Source: CAYSNP01 sp050945855
Lineage (GTDB): Bacteria > Bacillota > Clostridia > Christensenellales > DTU072
Length of the DNA stretch: 33,916 nucleotides
Direction: 5' to 3'
NCBI GenBank assembly: GCA_050945855.1
Contig: JBMNTS010000014.1
Location: 1-33,916 of the forward strand
Positions 9,542-17,198 of this stretch are shown in pieces. The translations under genes were made by a program, and so were the position numbers. The notes beneath the pieces were generated by a model. That model worked only from the letters and a program-made list of their open reading frames with translations. It searched no databases and was not told the DNA's origin. The first letter of the stretch is position 1, and every line of letters begins with the position of its first letter.

Positions 9542-11105
9542 GCAAACAGACATTAGCCAAAAAGTGCCGCTTAAAGAAAAACTGTTTTTCGCGGCGGGCG
9601 ATATTTACGGCGGCGGCGCGGGCGCGATGATTACCGCAATATACCTTGTTTTTCTGGTAAACAACGGTTTAGGTCCCGCTCTTGCCGGCATAATTATTAT
9701 GCTCGCTCGTATCTGGGACGCCGTCAACGACCCTATGATGGGAGTGATATCGGACAATACCAGAAGCAAATGGGGGCGCAGACGTCCGTATATCTTTGCG
9801 GGCGGATTTTTACTTACCGTCGCTTTTGCCCTGCTGTTTATGCCGCTTTACGGCATACAAAGCGTTGCGGTAAAATTCGCGCTTTATCTTTTCGCCATGT
9901 TGTTTTACAATACGGTATCCACCGTTATTCTGGTACCGTATACCTCTCTTTCCACCGAAATCAGCGCGGATTATATGGAAAAAACCAAGGTCAATACCAT
10001 CCGCCTAATCTTTTCCATGGTATCTTCCATGATCAGCGGGTTAGTGCCTATGGTGCTTATAGAGGCGTTAAATAAAAAGCAGTTGACATTAACCGCTTTT
10101 TCCTTGGTAATCATTTTCGCATTCGGCATTTTCTATGCCGTGCCCGTAATCTTATGCGCCGTAAAATGCAAGTCCAGAGTGCCCGACCCGGTTGAGAAAA
10201 CCGCTTTTTCCGTTAAGGCGTTTTTGCGGCCGCTATCCGTAAAACCCTTCCTTTATTTGGTGCTTGCCTTTTTATTTTCTTATTCGTGCATGGATATAAT
10301 AATCACCAACATTGTATATTTTGCGGATTTCGGAATTGATTATGAATTGGATTCCTTTATATACGTTGTTTTAATTATGGCCTCTTATGCGGTTACCGTG
10401 CCTTTCTATTCAAAACTGTTAAAGAACGGGGTCAGCAAGCCTGTTCTGTTCAGGGCGGGTATACCCTTATATATTTTTGGCGCGATATTCCTTTGCCTCA
10501 TTATACCCTATTTCAGACTGCCGGAATTTTTAATTTTTCCTGCTTGCGTGCTGATAGGCATAGGTCTGAGCGGCTCTCAAATGATGCCTTGGATAATGTT
10601 CCCCGATGTTGTGGACGCGGGCGAATTGCAGCTAAACGAACGCCCTACCGGTTATTTTTCCGGATTGATGACCTTTATCAGAAAAAGCACTTCTGCCATC
10701 GCTATTGGGCTTAGCGGAATAATTTTGGAGTGGACGGGTTTTATCAAGCCGGAAACGGACCCGCTGACCGGACTTGTAACCAACTTCACACAGCCGCAAA
10801 GCGCGGTATGGGGCATCAGACTGGTTATTATTGTGCCTATCATTATATTTATGAGTTCGGCGTATCTCTTTTCCGGTAAAATTAAGCTGACCGCCCGCAG
10901 GTCGCAAATGATTTCACAGTTGCTGGAAGTGCGTCATAACCTTAAAAATCTGAGCGGGAATTCCTTATCCGAGCTGACAAACGGATTTTTGGAGGACAAT
11001 ACGGAAGAGCGCGTGTACAGCGAAGAAAAGTTTATTGCGGCGCTTACTACGGAGCAAAAAGCAAATTATCAGGAAATAAAGGATAAGGTATTAAAAATAA
11101 ACTGA
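9522..11105 (+). CDS. GPH-family sugar/glycoside:cation symporter (MFS)
   Basis: A 527-aa transporter of the glycoside-pentoside-hexuronide family (MelB, UidB, YihO relatives) with about 12 membrane helices. The family signature DAVNDPMMG at residues 66-74, with Asp66 and Asp70 near the expected cation site, is followed by the loop RSKWGRRRPYI. A basic, hydrophilic tail of about 70 residues follows the last helix and is probably cytoplasmic. ATG at 9522 is chosen because GGAGACGGAG lies directly before it and the next residues fit the family N-terminus; an in-frame TTG at 9438 would only add sequence inside the GH31 gene. The overlap with the GH31 gene implies co-translation, so its substrate is probably the GH31 substrate or product. 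Related proteins move melibiose, glucuronides, xylosides or sulfoquinovosides; specificity cannot be read from sequence. Confidence 0.88.
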   Translation: MNKSADKQTDISQKVPLKEKLFFAAGDIYGGGAGAMITAIYLVFLVNNGLGPALAGIIIMLARIWDAVNDPMMGVISDNTRSKWGRRRPYIFAGGFLLTVAFALLFMPLYGIQSVAVKFALYLFAMLFYNTVSTVILVPYTSLSTEISADYMEKTKVNTIRLIFSMVSSMISGLVPMVLIEALNKKQLTLTAFSLVIIFAFGIFYAVPVILCAVKCKSRVPDPVEKTAFSVKAFLRPLSVKPFLYLVLAFLFSYSCMDIIITNIVYFADFGIDYELDSFIYVVLIMASYAVTVPFYSKLLKNGVSKPVLFRAGIPLYIFGAIFLCLIIPYFRLPEFLIFPACVLIGIGLSGSQMMPWIMFPDVVDAGELQLNERPTGYFSGLMTFIRKSTSAIAIGLSGIILEWTGFIKPETDPLTGLVTNFTQPQSAVWGIRLVIIVPIIIFMSSAYLFSGKIKLTARRSQMISQLLEVRHNLKNLSGNSLSELTNGFLEDNTEERVYSEEKFIAALTTEQKANYQEIKDKVLKIN

Positions 11106-11143
11106 CCTGAAGCATTATAAGCATTGGGTCATAAAACTGAACC

Positions 11144-11425
11144 TTATTGTTTCTTTAGCTGTTTATAAACCTGATTGGCTCCCGTAGCCGCAAGCCCGTT
11201 GCAGCCGCCGATAAAAATCGCGCCCAGTATATTGCCCGAAGGCATAATTTCGGGCGAGACCAAAAAAGCCAAAATACCGAGAACCATACCTGAAAATAAT
11301 GCTATTAGGGGTATGATTCTGCGGTATTTTTCATTTTCCTGAATAACCGATTTATATACCTCAATTATCATATAGACGATTGCGGTAATTGCGGGCGTTG
11401 TAAAGCATTGCGCGAAAGCGTTCAT
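11144..11425 (-). CDS. Small holin-like membrane protein (A118 / Phage_holin_5 type)
   Basis: A 93-aa protein with a hydrophobic N-terminus (about 6-24), a charged middle segment, and two more hydrophobic stretches (about 38-56 and 63-82) ending in KQLKKQ. The glycine-rich last helix with GGCNGLAATGANQ resembles listeriophage A118-type holins, recognised by pattern only. Start: ATG at 11425 has GGAGG seven nt upstream; the adjacent ATG at 11428 is the alternative, and upstream in-frame extension has no RBS of its own. It lies 52 nt after the second Gfo/Idh/MocA gene on the same strand, making it the last gene of the uronate operon. No endolysin or other phage gene is nearby. It could be a phage remnant, a domesticated holin used for protein or wall-enzyme release, or an unrelated small membrane protein. 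Immediately downstream a weak TGACC/GGTCA stem followed by T-rich sequence might terminate the operon. Confidence 0.5.
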   Translation of the reverse strand: MNAFAQCFTTPAITAIVYMIIEVYKSVIQENEKYRRIIPLIALFSGMVLGILAFLVSPEIMPSGNILGAIFIGGCNGLAATGANQVYKQLKKQ

Positions 11426-11477
11426 CATACCACCTCCAACATACATTATATGCCGGGGGTGGGCGCTCTTTACGTTA

Positions 11478-12632
11478 TCAGTACTCCAGCTTGATTTGCT
11501 CCTTGTCACTCTTTTTCTTCAGTTCAAGCTGCTTTATGAATAAGTCCTCATCCAAGGGCAATTCTATTTCCTTATTAAGCCAACCGGACAAGTGGATGGC
11601 ATTGGATATGGTTAATCCGTCAATACCGTCTTTTCCTGGAGCGATAAGCGGCTCATTACAGAGAATATGCGCGCTGAAGTTTTGTATAATTTTGGTATGC
11701 TGACCGAACACGTATTCCAGCAAACTTGCGATTTTGCTTATGCGTATGACTTTCTTTTTATAAGGGATTTTGGGCATAAACTTCTTATTTTGAGCGTTGA
11801 ACTCCTGTTCTCCCTGAGCAAGTTTGTAATACTCCAGCCTGTTATTGTCTATTATTATCTTTCCGCCGTTGGAGCTGATCTCCAGCCTGTTGGTACCCGG
11901 GGAATCGTGGGTGGAAGTCACAAACAAGCCGCTTGCGCCGTTTTCGTATTCAAAATAGGCGGTAACATCGTTTTCCACATTGATATCCCGCAATACCGCT
12001 TCTTTTACATATCCGCGCACCTTTTTGGGCATACCCACCAGCCATTGAAATAAATCCAACTGATGCGGGCATTGATTAATCAGCACTCCGCCGCCCTCGC
12101 CAGACCACGTGCCGCGCCAGCCGCCCTGATCGTAATATGCCTGCGGGCGATACCAGTTGGTGATAATCCAGTTCGCTCTTTTAAGCTCTCCCATTTCGCC
12201 GCTTTCCATTATCTCTTTGGCTTTGCGGTAAAGCTTGTTGGTCCTTTGATTATACATAATGCCGAAAGAGACATTGGGATGCTTCTCCGCGAATTTGTTC
12301 AATTCCCTTACGTCTTTGGTAAAAACGCCGGCGGGTTTTTCGATTATCGTATGCACGCCCTTGAAAATCGCGTAGGTAGCGATAGGCGGGTGCAGATAGT
12401 GCGGAGTGGCGATTATCACAGCGTCAACCAGTCCGCTGTCTATGAGTTGCTTGTAATTGTCAAATACAGGAGTATCCTTAAGCGCTGCGCGCGCCCATTC
12501 TATACGCTTGGGGTCGTTGTCGCATACCGCGCCCAAAACGGAATTGCGGATAATCCCGAACTTCAGTTTTCTGGCGTGAACGCTGCCCATTTTGCCTATG
12601 CCGATTATACCGTAACTGATTTTTTTCTTCAT
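11478..12632 (-). CDS. Gfo/Idh/MocA family oxidoreductase (copy 2)
   Basis: A 384-aa NAD(P)-dependent sugar dehydrogenase of the Gfo/Idh/MocA family. The Rossmann motif GIIGIGKMGSVHA is at residues 8-20, the EKPAG motif with the catalytic-region lysine near residue 100, and INQCPHQLDL supplies the conserved histidine of the C-terminal domain. It is clearly paralogous to the oxidoreductase at 15251-16366: both share RANWIITNWYR, SGEGGGVLINQC, HQLDL and PGTNRLEIS. Start ATG overlaps the TIM-barrel gene's stop as TAATG, with GAGG about 10 nt upstream, so the two are translationally linked. The family oxidises a ring or chain hydroxyl of sugars, inositols or glycosides; the substrate here is unknown. 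Its position after kdgK and a TIM-barrel enzyme suggests a side branch that converts an unusual sugar acid or glycoside into an intermediate of the uronate route. Confidence 0.88.
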   Translation of the reverse strand: MKKKISYGIIGIGKMGSVHARKLKFGIIRNSVLGAVCDNDPKRIEWARAALKDTPVFDNYKQLIDSGLVDAVIIATPHYLHPPIATYAIFKGVHTIIEKPAGVFTKDVRELNKFAEKHPNVSFGIMYNQRTNKLYRKAKEIMESGEMGELKRANWIITNWYRPQAYYDQGGWRGTWSGEGGGVLINQCPHQLDLFQWLVGMPKKVRGYVKEAVLRDINVENDVTAYFEYENGASGLFVTSTHDSPGTNRLEISSNGGKIIIDNNRLEYYKLAQGEQEFNAQNKKFMPKIPYKKKVIRISKIASLLEYVFGQHTKIIQNFSAHILCNEPLIAPGKDGIDGLTISNAIHLSGWLNKEIELPLDEDLFIKQLELKKKSDKEQIKLEY

Positions 12633-13564
12633 TATTTATTTACCTCTTCTATTAAATTCATAAGGTTGTTATACTGGATTAAAAATACCTCTTTTCTGCC
12701 TACCCGCTCAAAACGCTTTTTGCCTAAATCGGCATCTATTTTGGAATACGCCTTCGCGATCTTGTTTATCGTCTTAGAAAACTTAAGGAGACTGATTAAA
12801 TGTACGGGTATTTTCAGTAAAGCGTATTTCATGGTATGCGGCTCCAGGGTCATAAACCCTTGATATCCCCTCTTTGCCAGATCGGCAAAAATCTCCGCGT
12901 ATCTGCCGTCGCCCGTACCCAGCGGCACTTCTACCCCCGAAGCCGTGTCGCAATCTTTTATATGGTAGTATATCACATAGTCTTTAAGCGCATGATACGC
13001 CTCCAGCGGGTCAACGCCGCACTGAACAAAGTTGGACGCGTCAAATATAAGTTTAAGGCCGCTGTCTTTGAGGGCATCGTATATTTTGAGCACTCTTTCG
13101 GGCACGTCGCCGAAAATCGCTTTTTCGTTTTCGTGCAGCAGCGTGATGCCCGTCCCTTTTACCACGTCAAGAAAGCCTTGCAGCTTTTTTATTACCTTAT
13201 CCGCATATTTGTCAGGCTCCGCAAGGCAGCCGAAAAAGGAAAATATGCGGATATATTCGCAATTCATCAATTGACATATCCCCACCAACTCCTTAAGTTG
13301 AGCCAGTTGTGTTTGGTAGGCTTGCTCGTCGTCTATGTTAATCTTGCCCAGTGAAGAGCCTATGGAAGAAAACCTGATGTTGTTTTCCGCAAGTGCGGGA
13401 TAGACTTTTTCCTTAAATTCCTCCAGTGTGTATTGCGTAATTGTTTTCTTGCCGATTTGCCGGGGGCAAAGATAAGCTTCCCCCAATTCCTTAATTACGC
13501 TGATTTGCGTGTTTAAATCAAAAGACACCTCGTCATAAAAACCTGAAATTGTCGCTTTAATCAT
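12632..13564 (-). CDS. Sugar phosphate isomerase/epimerase-like TIM barrel (AP_endonuc_2 fold)
   Basis: A 310-aa protein of the xylose-isomerase-like TIM-barrel superfamily (IolE, IolI, Hyi, tagatose epimerase relatives). Likely metal ligands in family order are the Glu in LLHENE, the Asp in LIFDASNF, the HIKD segment and the Glu in TLEPH. The RBS AAAGGAGG lies 6 nt before the ATG, 12 nt after the kdgK stop. Members of this fold work as isomerases, epimerases, dehydratases and, together with Gfo/Idh/MocA dehydrogenases, as lyases acting on 3-keto-glycosides. Sitting between kdgK and a Gfo/Idh/MocA gene, it probably handles the oxidised product or supplies the precursor of that enzyme. The exact reaction cannot be assigned. 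A conserved tail of about 60 residues after the barrel, rich in Lys and Arg, has no motif that I recognise. Confidence 0.82.
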   Translation of the reverse strand: MIKATISGFYDEVSFDLNTQISVIKELGEAYLCPRQIGKKTITQYTLEEFKEKVYPALAENNIRFSSIGSSLGKINIDDEQAYQTQLAQLKELVGICQLMNCEYIRIFSFFGCLAEPDKYADKVIKKLQGFLDVVKGTGITLLHENEKAIFGDVPERVLKIYDALKDSGLKLIFDASNFVQCGVDPLEAYHALKDYVIYYHIKDCDTASGVEVPLGTGDGRYAEIFADLAKRGYQGFMTLEPHTMKYALLKIPVHLISLLKFSKTINKIAKAYSKIDADLGKKRFERVGRKEVFLIQYNNLMNLIEEVNK

Positions 13565-13576
13565 ATCTGCCTCCTT

Positions 13577-14599
13577 TTAACGCTGCACTCTGCCCGAGCC
13601 GCCGCTGTTTATTAAATACTCTATTTCCTTGACGGAAACCAAATTCACGTCTCCCTCGATGGTATGCTTAAGACAGCTTGCAGCTACCGCAAACTCTATT
13701 GCCGCCTGATTGTCCCTGCCGTTGAGCAAGGCGTAAATCAAGCCTGCCCCAAAGCTGTCCCCTCCGCCTACTCTGTCCACAATATTGATTTCATACCTTC
13801 TCGAAATATACTCTTCTCCGCCGCAAACCAGTAATCCCGACCAACCGTTTACGCTTGCGGAAATGCTTTCTCTAAGCGTAAAAGCCACCTTTTGCAGCCC
13901 AAATCGCCGCATAAGGATACCCGCAATCTCACCATACGCCTTTACATTAAGTTTCCCCTTGCCGATATCGGTATCCTCGGGATATATGCCGAATACGTCG
14001 GCGACGTCTTCCTCGTTTGCGATAAGCACATCGGTATATGCCATAAGTCCGCTCATTACCTCTTTGGCTTTTTCCTTGCTCCACAGCTTATTGCGGTAGT
14101 TTAGGTCGCAGCTTACCGTAATGGCTCTTGTCTTGCATTCCTTAAGAATGGCGGTAAGGCAATCAAGCGCGTTTTGGGATAATGCGGGAGTGATACCTGT
14201 AAAATGAAACCAGCTTGCTCCCGCTAAAATTCCCCCGATATCCAGTTCCTTAGCCGAAATACTGCAAAAAGCGGAATCCGCCCTGTCATATATCACCTTG
14301 CTGGGGCGCTGACTTGCCCCCTTTTCAATAAAGTAGATACCCATCCTTTGAGTGCCGAAAACAATTTTGCTTGTATCCACTCCGTACTTTCTTAAAAAGC
14401 TCAATGCCGCATTGCCTATGGGATTGTCCGGCAATTTGGTGCAATACACGGCGTGTTCTCCCATTTGCGCAAGCGAAACCGCAACGTTTGCCTCCCCGCC
14501 GCCGTAAGTGGCGTCAAAGCTGTCCGCCTGAACAATTCTTTTATATCCGGGGGGCTGCAAACGCAGCATTAACTCCCCCATTGTTACGATTTTATGCAT
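13577..14599 (-). CDS. kdgK: 2-keto-3-deoxygluconate kinase (PfkB family)
   Basis: A 340-aa PfkB-family kinase that phosphorylates KDG to KDPG using ATP, the step between UxuA and Eda. The N-terminal GELMLRLQPPG and YGGGEANVAVSLAQMG segments are typical of KDG kinases, and DRVGGGDSFGAGLIYAL near residues 280-296 is the PfkB signature with the catalytic Asp. ATG at 14599 is chosen over the in-frame start 33 nt upstream because AAAGGAG is correctly placed eight nt before it; the longer start would lie inside the end of eda. It is 13 nt downstream of eda, so co-transcribed. A fructokinase role is possible for PfkB proteins but the operon partners make KDG the likely substrate. Confidence 0.9.
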   Translation of the reverse strand: MHKIVTMGELMLRLQPPGYKRIVQADSFDATYGGGEANVAVSLAQMGEHAVYCTKLPDNPIGNAALSFLRKYGVDTSKIVFGTQRMGIYFIEKGASQRPSKVIYDRADSAFCSISAKELDIGGILAGASWFHFTGITPALSQNALDCLTAILKECKTRAITVSCDLNYRNKLWSKEKAKEVMSGLMAYTDVLIANEEDVADVFGIYPEDTDIGKGKLNVKAYGEIAGILMRRFGLQKVAFTLRESISASVNGWSGLLVCGGEEYISRRYEINIVDRVGGGDSFGAGLIYALLNGRDNQAAIEFAVAASCLKHTIEGDVNLVSVKEIEYLINSGGSGRVQR

Positions 14600-14612
14600 A
14601 AGCCCTACTCCT

Positions 14613-15254
14613 TTAACCTTTACACATATCAATCTGATGCCTGAATGCCCTTGCCGCCTGCTCCACCGAAAAATAATCTCCGCTTTTTGCGCCCGCGGTT
14701 ATATTGCCGCCCACGCCCAAAGCGAACGCGCCCGCCTTTAGCCAATCGGATACGTTACCCAGCTCCACTCCGCCGGTAGGAATAAATTCCGCTTGGGGCA
14801 ACGGGCCTTTTAATGCCTTTAATCCTTCGGGCTTGAATACGCTCCCGGGGAAAAGTTTAAGCACCTCCGCTCCCGCTTCCAAAGCTCTCAGCGCCTCTGT
14901 GGCGGACCCTACGCCGGGGATAACAGGGATTGCGTAACGGTTGCAGCATTTTATCGTTTCCAAATCCAAGGTGGGCGCTACTACAAACTGCGCTCCGGAA
15001 AGGATTGCCGCCCTTGAGGTATGAGTGTCCAGCACCGTGCCCGCCCCTACTATGGCATCCGTTCCTTTGTATTCCTGACTGACCTTAGCCAGAATTACGT
15101 GCGCTTTAGGTAAGGTAAAGGTGATTTCGATAAACCTTATACCGCCCTTATAGCAAGCCTCCGCGCATTTCAGAGCTTCCGCCTCGTCCGTTCCTCTGAT
15201 TACCGCTATTAAGCCGTCGTTTTTCAACTTGTAAAAAAATTCGCTCTTGTTCAT
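14613..15254 (-). CDS. eda: KDPG aldolase (2-dehydro-3-deoxyphosphogluconate aldolase)
   Basis: A 213-aa class I aldolase that splits KDPG to pyruvate and glyceraldehyde-3-phosphate. IAVIRG at the N-terminus, the general-base Glu in FIEITFT, the GAGTVLD loop and the Schiff-base Lys in LKLFPGS are all present, followed by the phosphate-binding FIPTGGV and GVGGNI segments. Length matches the family (about 205-215 aa). The ATG overlaps the preceding oxidoreductase stop as ATGA and has an AAGGAG RBS inside that gene's end, indicating translational coupling. Confidence 0.95.
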   Translation of the reverse strand: MNKSEFFYKLKNDGLIAVIRGTDEAEALKCAEACYKGGIRFIEITFTLPKAHVILAKVSQEYKGTDAIVGAGTVLDTHTSRAAILSGAQFVVAPTLDLETIKCCNRYAIPVIPGVGSATEALRALEAGAEVLKLFPGSVFKPEGLKALKGPLPQAEFIPTGGVELGNVSDWLKAGAFALGVGGNITAGAKSGDYFSVEQAARAFRHQIDMCKG

Positions 15255-16366
15255 TTTTTCTCCTTATGCAATTCTAATTGCCGGGAATATAATTTGCCGT
15301 CAATAGGCAACTCAATTTTCTTTTGCAGCCAGTCGGAAAGATATATGCCGTTAATAAGCATAAGCGACGCCAGCCCTTCGCTGCCTTTGGCAACGCAAGG
15401 CTCCCCCTTTTCGATAACCGCGGCAAAATTGGCAAGCACGTTACGCTGCTGCCCCAATATGGTGTCCACAATCCTTTTTATCAGGCCGTAACCGTATTTT
15501 TTCCTGCTTATCTTAGTTGTCCCATATAGTCCGCCCTTAGCCCGCCTGCTTACTTCTGGTTCGCTCACCTTGAGTTTATCGAAAATCAATTCGGATTTTT
15601 CTATAATCAATCTGCCGCCTTCTCCGCTGATCTCCAGTCTGTTTGTGCCCGGCAAATCGTGCGTGCTGGCTATAAATACCGCCTCAAAGCCTTGCTCGTA
15701 TTCCAAAATTGCCGTCACGTCGTTTTCCGTTTTGATATCTCTGCCCACCGTTTTGCATTTTGCGCTCACATATTTGGGCATACCGAGCAGCCATTGCAGC
15801 AGGTCAAGCTGATGCACGCATTGATTAATCAGCACACCGCCGCCTTCGCCCGACCAAGACGCGCGCCATCCCGACTGATTGTAATATGATTGCGAACGGT
15901 ACCAGTTGGTAATTATCCAGTTGGCGCGCTTGATTTTGCCAATCTGACCGCTGTCTATAATCCGTTTGGCCTTTTTATATATATTGTTTGTCCTTTGGTT
16001 GAACATTATCGCAAATACGGTATCCTTTACCTTTTCGCTTGCGGATACTGCGGAATACGCGTCCTCTATATCCGCTGCCAGAGGTTTTTCCACCAGAGTA
16101 TGCACTCCGTGCTCAATGGCGTATTTTGCGATTTTGGCGTGTGAATAATGCGGTGTGGCAATTATCACGGCGTCAAGGTTACACTTCTCTATCATTTCTT
16201 TATAATCGGTAAAGGCGGCAATATCGCCGTTCTTGTATTTTTCCAGCTTTTTCTCGTCGATATCGCAAACCGCTGTCAATCTAAGGCTTCCCGCAAGCTT
16301 ATGGCGGATATTGAAAGCGTGTACGCTGCCCATTCTGCCGATGCCGATTACTCCCGTTTTGACCAT
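15251..16366 (-). CDS. Gfo/Idh/MocA family oxidoreductase (copy 1)
   Basis: A 371-aa paralogue of the oxidoreductase at 11478-12632. The NAD(P)-binding GVIGIGRMGSVHA is at residues 5-17, EKPLA near residue 96, and NQCVHQLDLLQWL holds the conserved His. ATG at 16366 is selected because GGGGG lies six nt before it and it follows the SDR gene's stop by one nt; the GTG at 16387 would extend into the SDR gene. It lies between uxuB and eda. The similarity of the two copies covers the whole length, with the strongest divergence in the basic loop around residues 265-300, so they probably act on related but not identical substrates or in opposite directions of an oxidation-reduction pair. The substrate is not identifiable from sequence alone. 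Confidence 0.88.
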   Translation of the reverse strand: MVKTGVIGIGRMGSVHAFNIRHKLAGSLRLTAVCDIDEKKLEKYKNGDIAAFTDYKEMIEKCNLDAVIIATPHYSHAKIAKYAIEHGVHTLVEKPLAADIEDAYSAVSASEKVKDTVFAIMFNQRTNNIYKKAKRIIDSGQIGKIKRANWIITNWYRSQSYYNQSGWRASWSGEGGGVLINQCVHQLDLLQWLLGMPKYVSAKCKTVGRDIKTENDVTAILEYEQGFEAVFIASTHDLPGTNRLEISGEGGRLIIEKSELIFDKLKVSEPEVSRRAKGGLYGTTKISRKKYGYGLIKRIVDTILGQQRNVLANFAAVIEKGEPCVAKGSEGLASLMLINGIYLSDWLQKKIELPIDGKLYSRQLELHKEKK

Positions 16367-16367
16367 A

Positions 16368-17198
16368 CTATACCCCCGAATACGCACTGAATCCGCCGTC
16401 TACGGGAAGCACAACGCCGGTAACAAAGCCGGAAGCCGCGTTATCCGTCAAATACAATAAAGAGCCGAATAAATCCTCAGGCACTCCGAATCTGTTCATA
16501 GGAGTATGCGACAGTATTTTTTTACTGCGCTCTGTCAGCGTGCCGTCCTGATTAAATAATAATTGCTTGTTTTGCGCGGAAGAAAAAAAGCCGGGAGCAA
16601 GCGCGTTGACCCTAACCCCGCGGGGAGCAAAATGCACCGCAAGCCATTGGGTAAAATTGCTGATTGACGCTTTTGCCGCGCTGTAAGCGGGGATTTTTGT
16701 AAGGGGGCGAAAGGCGTTCATACTGGAAACATTAATGATTACGCCGCCCTCTCCTACCTGCTCGCCGAATACCTGAGTGGTCAAAAACGCGCCCAAAAAG
16801 TTCAAGTCAAAGATAAAGCGCACCCCTTTTTCGTCCAAATCAAAAAATGTTTTTCCCGAAGCATCGTCCGCCTGCCAAACTTCGGAGGAAGTCGTCGCGC
16901 CCGGATGGTTGCCGCCCGCGCCGTTGATAAGAATATCAATTTTGCCGTATTTTTCAATAACCTGTCTTTTACATTCAGCTAAACTTGCCTTATTCAGCAC
17001 GTCTGCCGTAAAGGCGGCGGCGCATCCTCCATTCTTCGCGATTTCGTCGGCTACCGCCTGCGCGCCTTGCAGGTTAATATCCAGTAAAGCGATTTTCGCG
17101 CCGCACCCCGCAAGTGCTTTGGCAAAGGATGAGCATAACACGCCCGCCGCGCCCGTGATTACCGCAGTTTTTCCCGTTAAGTCAAATTTGTAACTCAT
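16368..17198 (-). CDS. uxuB: SDR-family D-mannonate oxidoreductase (fructuronate reductase, YjmF/UxuB type)
   Basis: A 276-aa short-chain dehydrogenase interconverting D-fructuronate and D-mannonate. The cofactor loop TGAAGVLCSSFA has the VLC variant that I associate with clostridial and Bacillus YjmF-type mannonate oxidoreductases, NGAGGNHPGATT is the NAG segment, and NVSSMN with YSAAK gives the Ser-Tyr-Lys catalytic set. The ATG at 17198 overlaps the uxuA stop as ATGA and has GGAG seven nt before it; the longer ORF to 17300 lies within uxuA and lacks an RBS. This SDR is unrelated to the E. coli UxuB fold. A KduD-like or gluconate 5-dehydrogenase role is the main alternative, but adjacency to uxuA favours mannonate. 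Confidence 0.85.
   Translation of the reverse strand: MSYKFDLTGKTAVITGAAGVLCSSFAKALAGCGAKIALLDINLQGAQAVADEIAKNGGCAAAFTADVLNKASLAECKRQVIEKYGKIDILINGAGGNHPGATTSSEVWQADDASGKTFFDLDEKGVRFIFDLNFLGAFLTTQVFGEQVGEGGVIINVSSMNAFRPLTKIPAYSAAKASISNFTQWLAVHFAPRGVRVNALAPGFFSSAQNKQLLFNQDGTLTERSKKILSHTPMNRFGVPEDLFGSLLYLTDNAASGFVTGVVLPVDGGFSAYSGV

Noticed and set aside
11104..11143. Intrinsic terminator between the symporter and the holin-like gene
   Set aside because: Only a five-bp TGACC/GGTCA stem with a long loop is present; too weak to list as a feature.
12063..12863. Long plus-strand ORF of 266 aa opposite the TIM-barrel and dehydrogenase genes
   Set aside because: It is a frame shadow of two well-supported minus-strand genes.
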